The notes beneath the pieces are model-generated. The model worked only from the letters and a program-made list of their open reading frames with translations, did no database searches and had not been told where the DNA came from. Below, piece by piece: positions 1 to 10,459 of a DNA stretch of 64,000 bases. Position numbers and translations under genes: made by a program. The first letter of the stretch is position 1. Every line of letters begins with the position of its first letter. This stretch comes from Aphelenchoides besseyi (lineage: Eukaryota > Nematoda > Chromadorea > Rhabditida > Aphelenchoididae): NCBI GenBank assembly GCA_024699855.1, contig JAMPIQ010000001.1:16368001-16432000 (forward strand). Direction: 5' to 3'.

Positions 1-776
1 CTTCGGCTAATTGATGACCCTCTTTCTCCATTGATTGCGTTGTGTTCTCGGTATTCGACGGCCTTGCGTTCACATCCGCATAAACCGGTGGTGAACGGTT
101 CATCTGAAGACTGTGAGGTTCTCATTCGTAGTCCATGGAAACTCACTTTTGTTCCCAAAGAACTCGGAGACGACCGTTCCACTCAAAAAAACTCCAAAAA
201 CGAACATTTTTGCATTTCAAGTGTCCACTTTCTTTCTCATGCCAATCGACGAATTCGATCGATCGAACGACAAGTGGCGTCGAGAAGCGTATTCGAACTC
301 AGTCGCTCGAAAACGTCGGATTTGTCTCGATTTCATCGCGAGTAATCAGATTGTGTGAGAGATTCGATCATTGGGTTTTGATTTCTTTACGTCTTCGAAT
401 GTTGTAGTGATTCATGAGTACAAGAGGTTAAACATCTCAAAGTGCTTCCTCAAAAGTTGTTTACATTCCCCGCCAACTCAATGGCCAAACTGATCATTAA
501 AATTTCAGTCGAAGGAATCAATTTACCTTTTTGAAATTCTCTTGTTCGCCCGACGACCAAAAATCTTCGCGTGCTCGGCGAAAAGCAAAACAAAAACATT
601 CGGGATGCGAACAGAAGGGTGGAGCCCAAAGGGCACAGAGAGAGTAGAGAGTCGTTGCACATGGTCATTGAACTGTTTACTTTCCATTCGTCTGTGATTT
701 TTGCTCATAACAATTTTCTCTCAGTTCTTAAAACTATTCCACTAGTTTGCTAGTTTGCTAATCCAAAACTCTAAAA
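1..776. other. Upstream region of the NHERF-like gene, no gene recognised
   Basis: Short overlapping frames of 60-104 codons occur on both strands but none shows a recognisable domain, a plausible splice chain or a signal peptide. The stretch precedes the first exon of the PDZ gene and may hold its promoter, or an intron if a longer isoform with another PDZ domain starts left of the window. Confidence 0.4.
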
Positions 777-3066
777 ATGTGTCAAATGGACCAACACGGA
801 GCTTCGATTTCTCCGTCCTCCTCGACCATCTCCAACGACTCGCTCTCGCCGCCATCGCCTCCGAATGGACGTCGTGGATCGACGGCATCGAGCAAATCGC
901 TTCGTCATCTGATTTCCATAAAACCGCTGTTGCGGCGCATGTCAATGACACTGCAAACCACGAGAGTAAGCTCTTTTTCGTGACGTCATTTCTCTCGTAT
1001 CGACGTCTGATTCATCGGATTTACGCTCCTTTTTCGTTGTAAACTTGCTTTTTCAAGTTAATTACAAACGTTGGTGTGGAATCCTGGTGACTCATTTTGG
1101 TGACGCTCGTTCGAACGTTGTCTGTTATTGTTTGCGTCCGCGAAAACGCACTTTTTGGCCGCTGACGCGCTTTTTCGAAAAATTTCTTTTTACGTTGAGA
1201 AGCCGCTCAACCGATATTAGCGCTCAACTCCCTCACGGCGTTTCGTGTCGTAAACAACTTGCGCGCCGTTGTCGAGCCGAAACGCACTCGCGCCAAAAGA
1301 ACCTCAAAGATCATAAAAAATTTATCGGCCACGGATCTCCAACGGTCATTTTTGCCCAAAAAACGGCGACGTCGAAGTGGACAGGTGCTTCGAGACGAAA
1401 AACAATATTCGCGGTTGTGTGACGTAAATTCTCAACCACTGGGAAGCTGATTACGTTTACGGAGCAAATTAGTTTTCCTTCCTTTATGTTCGAAGCCATA
1501 TAGTGAAATTACAACACACCTTTTCAATTTGGGATCTTTCAGCCGCCACGTAAACGTGTCTCTTCGGTTTCTGCTGCAATCGATTCAACGGCTGCTAAAT
1601 CGGCCGTTCCAGTGATGTCTCCGCGGCCCTTGTTATGCCATCTGGTGAGTTCGAAACTCGTAAATCAAATTCAACTCTGACTGTTTAGCGTAAACAAAAA
1701 CCGACCGACGAATTCGGTTTCAATCTCCACGCCGAAAGAAACAAAGGTCACTTCATTGGCGCCGTGGATAAGGGCGGAATTGCGGATCTGGCGGGCTTGG
1801 AAACCGGCCAACGAATCGTCGGTGTTAATGGCGAGTTGATCTACGCCACAAGTCTACACAAAGTGAGTTGATTCATCGCTTTCGAAACACACCAATTCGT
1901 TTAGGAGGTTGTTGCTTTGATTAAACGCGACCCACTGGACACTCGTTTATTGGTCGCATCCGAAGAAGTCGATCGTTGGTACACCGAAAACAACATTCCC
2001 TACAGTTTCGATTTGGCAATCGTTCACGAAAGTGCTCGTCAAATCGAACGTCATTCGCCGACCATCATTACCCAACAGATTCCACTCGATTCGCCGCAAC
2101 AAAGTCGACGAAGCACAATGGTGAGTTTCGTTGGTGGCAATTTTTTTGGAGGTTTTCGTTTAGTATCAGAGAACAAATTCAAATTCTTCTTCGACTTTTT
2201 ACACGGTAAAAACGCTAAAAAGATTTTTGCCAAACTCTAAAGTTTAATTTCGCGACATTTCCACTTTTTTACGTTTTGCACTTTCTATCTTTCAGTTGAG
2301 CAATCAAAATGATGTCGCCAACAACACCGTCTATGTGCCCGAAGAAGTCGAAGTTCAACTTCAAGTCGAAACACCGGCCACTGCCGCCACTGCACCGCCC
2401 GACTCGACGCTCTCGGAAGAAGTTGCGGTCGTTGGGACTCCCGACGATTTGATGGAACAAGTTTTCCGCAACATTCAACCGCCCGAAGTCACGGCTCGAC
2501 GTGACACGATTCAACATCAAGACGCGGTCGAAGAGATCGTCGAGCATCGAGAACGAATTCCATCCGTGATTGTTGCGTCGTTAGAAGCGGAGATCAATCC
2601 TTCGCAGAATCACTACGAAACGCCGATTGCTGCAACTCGACAGAATGACTATGTAAATTTTTGGTTTCGCACTTTTGCTTTCGATTTTCATTTTCTATTA
2701 CTCTTTGCAGTTTTTGAGTTTGCGTTTTCAGAAGCACGTGATCAGCAACCACGTGGCGCCATTGCATATCGCAGCCTCTTCGCCGGCACAAGAACAACCT
2801 CCAGTGACTACCTACACGCCGACAAGTCAATTCGGAACCACAGAGTCACCACATAGCGAAAAACGATCGTTGAACTCACCGGATTCTCACAAAGGTAACC
2901 ATCGATCTTCCTCTCGAACTGAACTCGCTTTTCAGATGAGAACGTCGACATCTTCAAATTGAGTGCCAAAGAAGCTCGTCAGCTGATGAAACGCGGCAAA
3001 CGCGATCCACGTGTGCAAGCCAAAATGACGCTTGAAGAGAAACATCAGGTGATTGCCAATCTTTGA
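777..3066 (+). CDS. nrfl-1: NHERF-like PDZ scaffold protein
   Basis: Seven exons are proposed: about 777-965, 1543-1644, 1689-1862, 1905-2120, 2296-2652, 2731-2894 and 2936-3066. The joined protein has a Ser-rich N-terminus, then one PDZ domain. That domain has a GFNLH carboxylate-binding loop and reads on through HFIGAVDKGGIADLAGL and GQRIVGVNGELI. A Pro/Ser/Glu-rich linker follows. The C-terminus is a basic segment (KRGKRDP) ending in HQVIANL, like the ezrin-binding tail of NHERF1, which ends in FSNL. NHERF proteins tether membrane transporters and receptors to ezrin and actin under the plasma membrane. Vertebrate NHERF1/2 have two PDZ domains; only the second-type domain is visible here, so a longer form may start outside the window. 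The exon at 777 is the least certain. Part of this gene is duplicated in inverted orientation at 46385-46802. Confidence 0.75.
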
Positions 3067-3311
3067 TTTATTTCTTAATTGTAGCCAAACCACTTAACCC
3101 TCTAGTCTTCTTATGCCACTTATTGCCTTCAAACTGTAAAATTTAAAACGCTTAAACACGACCCGTGAATTTTGTGCAATTTCGTTGAGCTTGTTTTCTG
3201 ATTGTGTTCATTAAACTTCTTTTACTTCAATTAGAGATGAACAAGCTTTCTTTTAGCATTTTATTGCAACAAAAGCAAAATATACAAACAAACGTATTGA
3301 AGAAAACAATT

Positions 3312-4003
3312 TTAGAGTCCAAATGGACTTTTCACTTTCACCCAGAGACCATAGGCCAAATCTCCGCCAAAAAATGTTGCAACGTTGGCGAGGAGACTCG
3401 CCAACGTTGAGGCAATAAAATTGCCTATCCACTGAAAATCATTTTTTATTAGTATTAAGAACTTTTTTTTAAACTTACTACTGCCACCTTCCGCGGTGTT
3501 GTCCGTTCGGCCGCATCCAGCCGATCAGTTATCCTTCGCTCAAAATGCACCATATTTTGAGCGATCTCGTCCAACCGCCGCATTAGGCGGTCGTTCTGAT
3601 CGGCGATTTCGACCGCCATCCGGTCAACGTTGGCACTCACCCTTCGGGCGAGTGCCAGGATTTCCTCCATCCTTTGGTGTTCGTCGGCTCCGCCACGAAG
3701 ACGAAGCACCAAATGCAACGTCGAGCCTTTCTGGATGATGTAATCAAACAGAGTTAGGTCATCCTCGAGCTGCCTTCCTAAAGTTGAGAATGAACATTAC
3801 GATAATAGAGTACGAAACTTACCGGTGAAAATCAAACGCTGGTGGTCTGGTGGAATGCCTTCCTTGTCTTGAACCTTGGCTTTGACAATTTCGATGGTGT
3901 CTGACGTTTCGACCTGTAAAGAGCACAGTACATGGTAATCTGACCATGAACTTACCTCAAGGGTGATCGTCTTTCCGGTCAAGGTTTTCACGAAGATTTG
4001 CAT
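3312..4003 (-). CDS. Ubiquitin fused to coiled coil and C-terminal membrane helix (copy A)
   Basis: Four exons: about 4003-3956, 3913-3824, 3777-3479 and 3431-3312. Exons 1-3 encode a nearly complete ubiquitin that ends in the canonical LVLRLRGG. The frame then continues with about 70 residues of predicted coiled coil (heptad-like, rich in Arg, Glu, Ala and Leu). A last exon encodes a hydrophobic segment ([19 protein letters not shown]) and a short tail. Lys6, 11, 27, 29, 33 and 63 are kept, but position 48 is Arg and position 57 Phe. The Leu8/Ile44/Val70 patch is intact. Cleavage after Gly76 by deubiquitinases would free ubiquitin and a small tail-anchored coiled coil; without cleavage the product would display ubiquitin on a membrane. 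Which happens is not knowable from sequence. AATAAA lies at 3260-3265 on this strand. I know of no described family with this architecture. Confidence 0.75.
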
Positions 4004-4072
4004 GATCTTTGGTAGAGTGAATCAACTGAAAACAAAACGATTATAACAATCAAAACACATTACGCGACACGT

Positions 4073-4133
4073 ACGAAAAACGTAAATTTACGAAGTCCCG
4101 AAAAACGCAAAATTTACGAAGTCCCGAAAAACA
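4073..4133. repeat. Short tandem repeat upstream of ubiquitin fusion A
   Basis: A unit of about 25 bp, ACGAAGTCCCGAAAAACG with a GTAAATTTACG core, occurs twice. The same motif stands at about 40845-40908 (two units, next to copy B) and about 45262-45300 (one unit, next to copy C). It lies just upstream of a 5' UTR intron that ends in TTTTGTTTTCAG before the ubiquitin ATG, so it may be promoter sequence. It also separates the ubiquitin gene from the divergently oriented fragment at 4225-4760. Confidence 0.45.
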
Positions 4134-4224
4134 GCACAATCAAAAGTTATTGATTTCTCGCTTAGAATTTTTGACGATTGGAATCCAGCAGCAGAAAAAT
4201 CTTGTCGCATATTCTATTGATTGC

Positions 4225-4760
4225 CACGGCTTCGCTACACGAATGAATATATTGACAAGAAGCTTCAACCGAATCGTCATGCAGAATCGGCGCGTTTGAC
4301 GTTGGAAATGATGGCACAAGACAAAGGACCCGAAACCACCTACTCAACGGTAAGAATCACGATTTTACTTTTTTTCTTTTGCTGTTTAGGTTGCCATTAA
4401 TTAGAATCTGATCGTCAGGACCATTTTACATCTAGTTGGTTACTAAGTGTATTCCCTACAACATGCTAACCACTCCGCTGATTCGAGTTCACGAACAACT
4501 CGCCGACATGTCCATTGATCACGCGAAGCTCGAAGACCTCAACAGTGTGCGACTCTATGACGGAATTATGTCCGAAGACGATGATCCACCAACAGATCAC
4601 AGAAACAATTCTCGGTTTGGTTGCAATTGGGGATCGGAGCGAAGCACGTGCATCAGCTTGGACTACTCATTTGCAATCGTTGTGTGTGCCGTTGGAAACG
4701 ACAACGATTATTCGGAGAATCAATGTTTGAATCAGGGCAATAAACTCTTTTATTAAACAA
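4225..4760 (+). pseudogene. Unidentified coding fragment, present in all three cassettes
   Basis: An open stretch around 4230-4348 reads NEYIDKKLQPNRHAES and ends at a good donor (GGTAAGAATC). After the acceptor at about 4389 the frame stops quickly. A second stretch from about 4436 reads through KLEDLNSVRLYDGIMSEDDD to a stop at 4756, and another frame stays open to 4730. The pieces do not join into one clean reading frame, so I call it a decayed gene fragment. Copies lie at 40217-40752 and 44660-45174 on the minus strand; the first is apparently identical over at least 320 bp. Family not recognised. Confidence 0.4.
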
Positions 4761-4856
4761 TAAAATAAACATTTCCTGTGTACCACAATTACAAACTTAA
4801 AGTTACAAAGATCAGGTAAAGTTACGGAGAAAGACGTGGCAGTAAACTTGGGGCCA

Positions 4857-5396
4857 TCAATGATCTCGACCACGAAAACGCAATCCGGGAGGAAGATCTG
4901 ACTTGTCTTGATTACTTCGAATCATTTGAACCGAATCTTCTGGCGGAAGAAGTCCACGATCTTTTCTAATACCAGCGAGAATTCTTTCAGTTAAGTCGTC
5001 CTGGTGTTTGTTTATGAGCTTTAGTATGTCCAATTGTCGCTTTCGTTTTTCGTGGTAGGTCATATGTTCATTTAATTCATCGGCTTCGTAAATATGGAGT
5101 GTCAAACAAGGAAACGCTTCTTTTTCGCTGCCACAATCTGAGAGCGTAAGATGATCATGGAGTTTGCTGTCTAAAATGCAGGAACTAACTATCATAATCT
5201 TCTATGACTTACTATTCAAGAGCAAAAGTTGGTCCTCTATCAGAATGCCTTCTTTGGCTTGGGTCTGGGCCTTCAAATCCGCAATGGTGTCTGATGGTTC
5301 AGCCTGAAGTAGAGATAGTTGTCTCAGGTCTTGTAAACAAAAACCTACTTCAAGAGTGAACTGCATCTGTGTCGTAGTTTCTACGACGATCTTCAT
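4857..5396 (-). CDS. Divergent ubiquitin-like protein D with C-terminal helical tail (copy A)
   Basis: Exon 1 starts at 5396 (MKIVVETTTQMQFTLE). An intron follows at the codon 16/17 position of ubiquitin, then a second exon with EPSDTIADLKAQ and QAKEGILIEDQLLLLN. The last exon holds the TLSD strand and a long charged helical tail ending in LPPGLRFRGRDH at 4857. The fold order and both intron positions match ubiquitin, but Gly-Gly is absent and most ubiquitin lysines and the Ile44 patch are changed, so it should not be conjugatable. It sits one codon after the stop of the degenerate unit E upstream. Copies are at 39581-40120 and 43508-44049; this copy differs from the second at roughly 17 of 112 positions in the last exon. 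Confidence 0.6.
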
Positions 5397-5746
5397 TCAA
5401 CACGCACGATCAAATGGAAAGCGAATTCTCTCGATGTTCTGGTCGCTCAGAGTTCCACTGTCGTTCAGCTCTTTGTCTGAAATACAAGAAAGAATATACG
5501 ACTATTGAGAACCAAACTTGCAAGTGAAATGATGATCTGAATCGACATTTCGATTTCAATGGTGTCCGACAATTCGATCTGAAATAACATCAAACTAAAC
5601 AGCAATTCAAACCACAGTCTCACCTCAAGTGTGATGGATTCCAAATCAAGATTCTCACGACGAGCTCCGAGATTTGACGAGCAAGAAGGTGCTTTTGATC
5701 GAAAAGTAAACTGCGAAATACTCGAGAACTTGACGCTCAAAACCAC
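5397..5746 (-). pseudogene. Degenerate ubiquitin-like unit E (copy A)
   Basis: Three segments align with ubiquitin in order: a stretch ending LDLESITLE, then (after an intron at codon 16/17) IELSDTIEIE, then (after an intron inside codon 47) KELNDSGTLSDQNIE, corresponding to the KQLEDGRTLSDYNIQ strand. The unit ends in RAC followed by TGA, directly before the ATG of unit D. No initiating Met is visible, and the 5' part is an extension unlike ubiquitin. The layout resembles head-to-tail units of a polyubiquitin gene that have drifted far. Called a pseudogene because no start is found and the core is badly altered, but expression cannot be excluded. Confidence 0.5.
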
Positions 5747-5895
5747 ATGCTCCGGTGACAGTCTCGACTACCGGTCAACTGTGCCGGTTTCCAGAAATCT
5801 TGGCATTTCGTTTACATCCCGTAACTAACTAGAGCCCTCGAACAAGTTGCCATGAAGATTTTATTCAACATAATTCGTGCAAGAAGACAATTCAG

Positions 5896-6446
5896 TTAAG
5901 CACAGAACATTCCGGAGACGTGCGATTTACACAACTTGCCGCCCTCACATTCCGAGTGATCTTTGCACTTCTTTGGTTTCATCATCTTGGCCATTCGGAA
6001 GGAATGAGGTGACGGCGGCGAAGTACAGTTGGTTGACCCAGTTATGGGCAAACAAGTTTTGGGTCCACAGCACGAATCAACAATACAAACTCCAGCATCT
6101 GAACTGCAGTCATCGCAACCGTCTTTTGGAGGACAAGCTAAACACACGTATCATATCGTTTTGTGACGAAAACATACGAGTAGTTCCTAAGATGCAAACC
6201 CCGTATTTGTCGATAGTCTTAAAGCAATCACAGTCGGGATTGGAAGAGCAATCTGAGGTGTAAGTTCCACACGCTTCTGCTTTGCACTCTTAAGTGATCG
6301 ATAGATTGGGAAGCAAAACGAAAAAACTTACTGGTGAATCCCGGCTTACTTTCAACCAGTGGATTCAGCTTTTCACTCAATTGACCGTAAGTCACAGCAA
6401 CCAAGGCAACCGACAGCACAACAAACAGACCAAAACTCTTGTTCAT
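5896..6446 (-). CDS. Small secreted Cys-rich protein (copy A)
   Basis: Three exons give a protein of about 155 residues. Exon 1 begins at 6446 with a clear signal peptide (MNKSFGLFVVLSVALVAVTYG). Exon 2 carries the first cysteines (CGTYTSDCSSNPDCDCF) and exon 3 the rest (CDDCSSDAGVCIVDSCCG, then CKDHSECEGGKLCKSH). The even spread of cysteines suggests a disulfide-stabilised extracellular protein; the family is not recognised. The copy at 38531-39081 appears identical, including introns. The third cassette keeps only about the last 80 bp. A TTTAAAAGG element about 40 bp before the ATG may be a TATA-like signal. The first acceptor reads ACTTAAG, not the usual TTTAG. Confidence 0.7.
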
Positions 6447-6879
6447 TTTGACGACAATAAGAAGTGAAGAGGTTGAAAGTCCTTTTAAACAGCGACGATG
6501 ACATCAATCCTATCACGTTTATGGCAAAACAAGGCGGCAACGTGTTTTGGTTATCAGCTATGTGGCTCTCATATGCTATGGAAGGCGTTTCAGAACTCAA
6601 TATGTCAATGCAATAGACGTTGCACTTCTCATGATAAGCATTTGACCGGTTGGCAAATTGACTTAATTAGTGGGTCTATACATCTTTCGCTTATCAGTAG
6701 AAGGAAATCGATAATTTGTTTTTGAATCGTTGATTGTACAATGAGAACTAGTCAACTAGACCTAATAAACCAATTTACTTAAAATCAATATTGAAATATG
6801 TTTCAAAGATATCCATATAAGATATGAGAAAGAATCTGCGTAAAAGTCTGTAACTAAACCGAAATCAGAGATTCTGTCT
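6447..6879. other. Outer end of left inverted-repeat arm, then AT-rich spacer
   Basis: Near-identity with the right arm (38395-38530) continues upstream of the Cys-rich gene to about 6535 and becomes patchy to about 6590, so the duplication breakpoint lies there. The remaining AT-rich stretch to 6879 holds no coding signal I can support. Confidence 0.5.
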
Positions 6880-8239
6880 TTAGATGTTGGATTGGACATC
6901 AGCTAAACGATTCAAATTTTGTCTGTAGATTTCGGTTTCGATCGGTTTGACGATTTGAATGAAAATTCCGGGATAGTTGATAGGACCGAGAATACGCTCA
7001 ACGAATTGCCGACAATCATCGACTGGTCCCGCGAGCTCGACAGAAATCAATTTGCCTAAAGCGTTACATGACCAAAAGAAGCATTTCGAAACTTGCCACT
7101 AATGGACGATTTGTAACCCAAGACGTTTCCTAGTTCACCTTCACGAATATCCAGGTCGTGAGCGACGACAAGGCGCGTCAACTGTGGATCTGCACAAATT
7201 CGATGGATTACGGAAATGACTGTTGAGTAGAAACTCGACTTGTCGGGTTGTTCGGTTTTGAGCGGTCGATTGAAAAGTAGTAGAATTGTCTCCTAAACAG
7301 AGTGGTTATTGAATTTTAACTGTCCACTGACTTCGTTTGTTTCTAAGCTTCGCGTTGGTGGAGTGAATAGAAAGTACGAATTCGCGGGATCAATGGACAA
7401 GCGCTCAGCTTTCAGATCGGGAAGCCAATTGTGCGCCGGTCCATAAGTGTTCTCAATTGGTTTCGGAGTTTGACTGATGGTGAACTGGGAGGTTTCGGGT
7501 GTGAAATCGTGTACCTTGTACCAATAATTCGTGAATGGCGAAAGACCCGATTGGTTCATGTTTTCTAGAATAATAACAAGAGTCTTTGTTGAACGAACTC
7601 CCATCTCTCACCTTCAATGAACGGATATTTAAGGAAAAGTGGAAAGAACTGAGCGGTTGTTTCTTCGATGATTGGCGATGTTGCACAAAACAAATGGATC
7701 ATAATCGAACAGTCACGAGATCGAAATTGCTGGCAAACAGTGAAGATCGTACAGTCGGAACAGTCTCGAACAAAAACGCTGAAGACCCGGAAACTAAGGT
7801 TTGTAACCAACGACACTCACCTTCCACTACACGGACCCAAAATAATCACACAGCTTTTGCAATCGTCCACAGTCACAGAACCCAAATTGTCCAATACCAT
7901 GAGGATTGAATTCTAAACGAGCCATTACATGTGAACTGTTTTTGGCTGATTACCTGACAATTCTCGATTATAAACTGTTGACCCGAAACATCTCCACGTC
8001 TTTTAACCAAAGTTGCATCGATCGCATTAGCGAACTTGTAATTTGCTGCCGACGGTCGTTCTCGTTCCCTAAACATCATCAGATTAAAAAATCATGCACT
8101 TTCAAAGTAACCAAGAGAATTGTCGGGGAGCTGTCGTCGGATCAGTTTCGGCCATTTGATAACGTTCAGCCCGATTCCCACGTCCACCACTTTCACGCGT
8201 AAAACACGAGCCCAAAGCCTTCCAACAAGTGCCGCTCAT
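6880..8239 (-). CDS. rp2: RP2-like protein (TBCC domain plus NDK-like domain)
   Basis: From the ATG at 8239 (MSGTCWKALGSCF) the first exon runs to PRQFSW, matching the PKQYSW of human RP2. An intron at about 8111-8069 leads to ERERPSAANYKFA and then the TBCC beta-helix: GQQFIIENC, TVDDCKSCVIILGPCSG, VFVRDCSDC and CQQFRSRDC, where the QFR arginine matches the catalytic Arg118 of RP2. HDFTPET follows. The C-terminal NDK-like part ends in ADVQSNI (human DIQMGI). The length is close to human RP2 (350 residues). RP2 is the GTPase-activating protein for Arl3 and releases lipidated cargo in cilia. Gly2, which is myristoylated in vertebrates, is absent, but nearby cysteines could be palmitoylated. 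The frame is open upstream of this ATG, so a longer product is possible (next entry). Confidence 0.85.
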
Positions 8240-9513
8240 TCTTTCTTCCTGTTCCGGTGGATCGTTTGGTCGACAACAAAGCAAGTCACGTAGAATACTT
8301 CCGGGCGAACTTTGAAGCACCGGATGCAACTGATCGCGTTGTGGTTCTTCGAAGTCCGGTGGTTTCTCGTCGATCTGAACATCGAATTTGAACTGAAAAC
8401 CAAATCAACTCACTTGCTCGGTTGTCAATGACGATGCACACAAGATTCGAGGAGCACCAGTAGCACTCGGACGGGCCGAGCTCGCTAATGTCGAACTAGT
8501 CGAACTGACCGATCGGTTTGTTAGAGCGGAACGAAGTCGATGGTCGAGTGAATTTGAGTTCTGATTTGAAGGTCGTGGTTGCTGTCGCTCTGAAAAGGGG
8601 TTTAGTGCAAAAACAAAATGACTTTTGCTGTGGTCAATTTCGCTTCTTTGGTCTTCCCAAATCCCCTTCCAAATGTCCGCAAAAAGAGCCACTCCACGGT
8701 CTCGGTGTAAAAATATATGCCTAACTAAGCACAACAAAAATCTTCTCAGAATAAACATACGTAGTTTAGGTCTACGGGAAACTAATCGAATTAACATTAG
8801 CAAACGGATTTTCGTTTACGTAAAATGTTTACCATCGAAGTGACCTTACCGTTTAAAACGTAGAAACCAATTCGATCGTCGCCGCCATGTCCACTTCCGT
8901 TCTTCCAATGTCCGACAAAGTGTTGAGATTGAGGTACCGAGTTCACTTCACCGGGCCAATCGCTGTCAAATGGATTGATTGATTGATAAGTCGAGGAGGA
9001 ATGAGCGATTCGATCGTCCGCTTCGAGTGCCGGATTGTCGTAGAACGCGAGCGTTTGATTCAACGTACTTGCAGCTTTTGACTTGAAATGATCGTCCGAT
9101 TTATCGTCTTCATCCGAATCATCACTCGGGCTGCAGCGCAAAAACTCTTCGAACGTGTAGACTGGAGCTGAACGTTTAGATTTTGCGGGTTTCGATTGAT
9201 TGTCTGTGCTTGTTTCGACTTCTGTTGCTCCGTGATGTCGCCACAAGACCTCAGCACCGTATCGTGAATACGAAGTACTCGAAACAGTTGCCGTGCTCCT
9301 ACGAGTCTCGGCTTCTTCCTCTTCTTCTTTTGAGTTACGACGTAAAGACTCGATCCGATCTTTCGATTGCTTTTCGTTGGTCGACTCGTCGAGATTCACT
9401 TCTTCAAGCAACTGACCAACAATGTTCTCGACTTCGCCGTCACTGTCCGCTCCGATGGAAAAACGGCGTCCTTGAGATTGGACGTTCGTTGAGGACTTTG
9501 AAGACGCCACGAT
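8240..9513 (-). CDS. Disordered acidic and Ser-rich exons upstream of and in frame with RP2
   Basis: An exon from an acceptor at about 9513 to 8850 encodes a low-complexity protein with Glu-rich and Asp-rich runs (EEEEEAET; SDDSDEDDKSDD) and DSDWPGEVN. It is spliced to about 8589-8415 (Ser/Thr/Ala-rich) and then to an exon that begins FKFDVQIDEK and passes through ILRDLLCCRPND straight into the RP2 start region. If the RP2 intron at 8111 is not spliced, the frame ends in FSWLL at 8102. So this is either an N-terminal extension of RP2 or a separate gene that shares an exon with it. The true 5' end is unknown: no in-frame ATG is seen before the acceptor. Confidence 0.5.
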
Positions 9514-9803
9514 CTGCAATAGAAATTCATTAGAAACAAAGTGCACGTATTGGAAGTGCAATATCCGGGATATTAAAGTTGTGATGGCGATTAAACTAAA
9601 ACTCTTAGGCCGCCGAGATTACGTTGTTTTTTCTTCTTTCGTCAATCCAACGGGCAACATACGCGCAGTTGTCATGGAGATGTTAGTCGCCGTCACGACG
9701 CTGGAAAAACGTTTAAACTCTCTTCCTACGATTACCCACTACAAACTGCCAAGTAGACAGAAGTTTGAATGTGTAATTGGTACGAACTTTATTGGATACA
9801 ATT

Positions 9804-10459
9804 TTACAACAATTCAATCTTTTCCGCTTCAAAAACCTCAATGAGATTTAATTTTGGAAGCAAATTTTTCAAATCAAAAGCCGGAACATTGGCGGCTACC
9901 GAGAACTTCGATGTGTCCGGAGTGAAGTCTCGAACTTGATCGTATTGGTTTTCTTTGCCCAACAAACCGGCGGCTTCCATTTGCTCTGAAGTTAGCTGGT
10001 TAGTTACGAATAACCACAATTGGATCTCAACCTTCAAGAAACGGATACTTTATGTTCAAGCGTGTGATCGTTGCGGTCGTGTCTTCGACCACCGGCTCTG
10101 TAGTGCAGAACAAATGAACCGAAATTGTTGCATCTCGACATCGAAACTGCTGACAAGCTGCGAAGATTGTGCAATCGGTACAGTCACGAACAAAAACACT
10201 AAAAAGTTGTTCGTTAAACTCAACTCCAAGACAACTCACCTCCCACTACACGGACCAACAACAATCACGCAATTCTTACAATCGTCGATTGTGACCGAGG
10301 GCACGTGATCCAAAACGAGAAGAATCGAATTCTGCAAACTACTGGGTACTTCTATCAGCATCTTGCTAAACTCACTTGACAATCCGCAATCACAAACTGC
10401 TCACCACCGACTTGACCGTGACGTTGAACGAGAATCGTATCTTCGACTCCAGTGAACAT
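9804..10459 (-). CDS. Short RP2 paralogue, TBCC domain only
   Basis: Four exons from the ATG at 10459 (MFTGVEDTILVQRHG) give about 174 residues. The TBCC signature is complete: GGEQFVIADC, TIDDCKNCVIVVGPCSG, VFVRDCTDCTIFAACQQFRCRDA and DFTPDTS. It stops in EKIELL at 9804, so the NDK-like domain of RP2 is missing, as is the lipidated N-terminus. Intron positions match the neighbouring RP2 gene, which points to tandem duplication followed by loss. The catalytic-type QFR arginine is kept, so Arl-type GAP activity is possible without the usual membrane targeting. It lies just downstream of the PTIP-like gene in the same orientation. Confidence 0.75.

Noticed and set aside
5877..6263. 128-codon plus-strand frame opposite the Cys-rich gene (also at 38714-39100 and partly at 42814-43026)
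   Set aside because: It runs across both introns of the real gene on the other strand, and its repetition only reflects the duplication.
8405..8803. 132-codon minus frame read through the intron at about 8590-8849
   Set aside because: Only its last part is an exon of the RP2 extension; the rest is intron.
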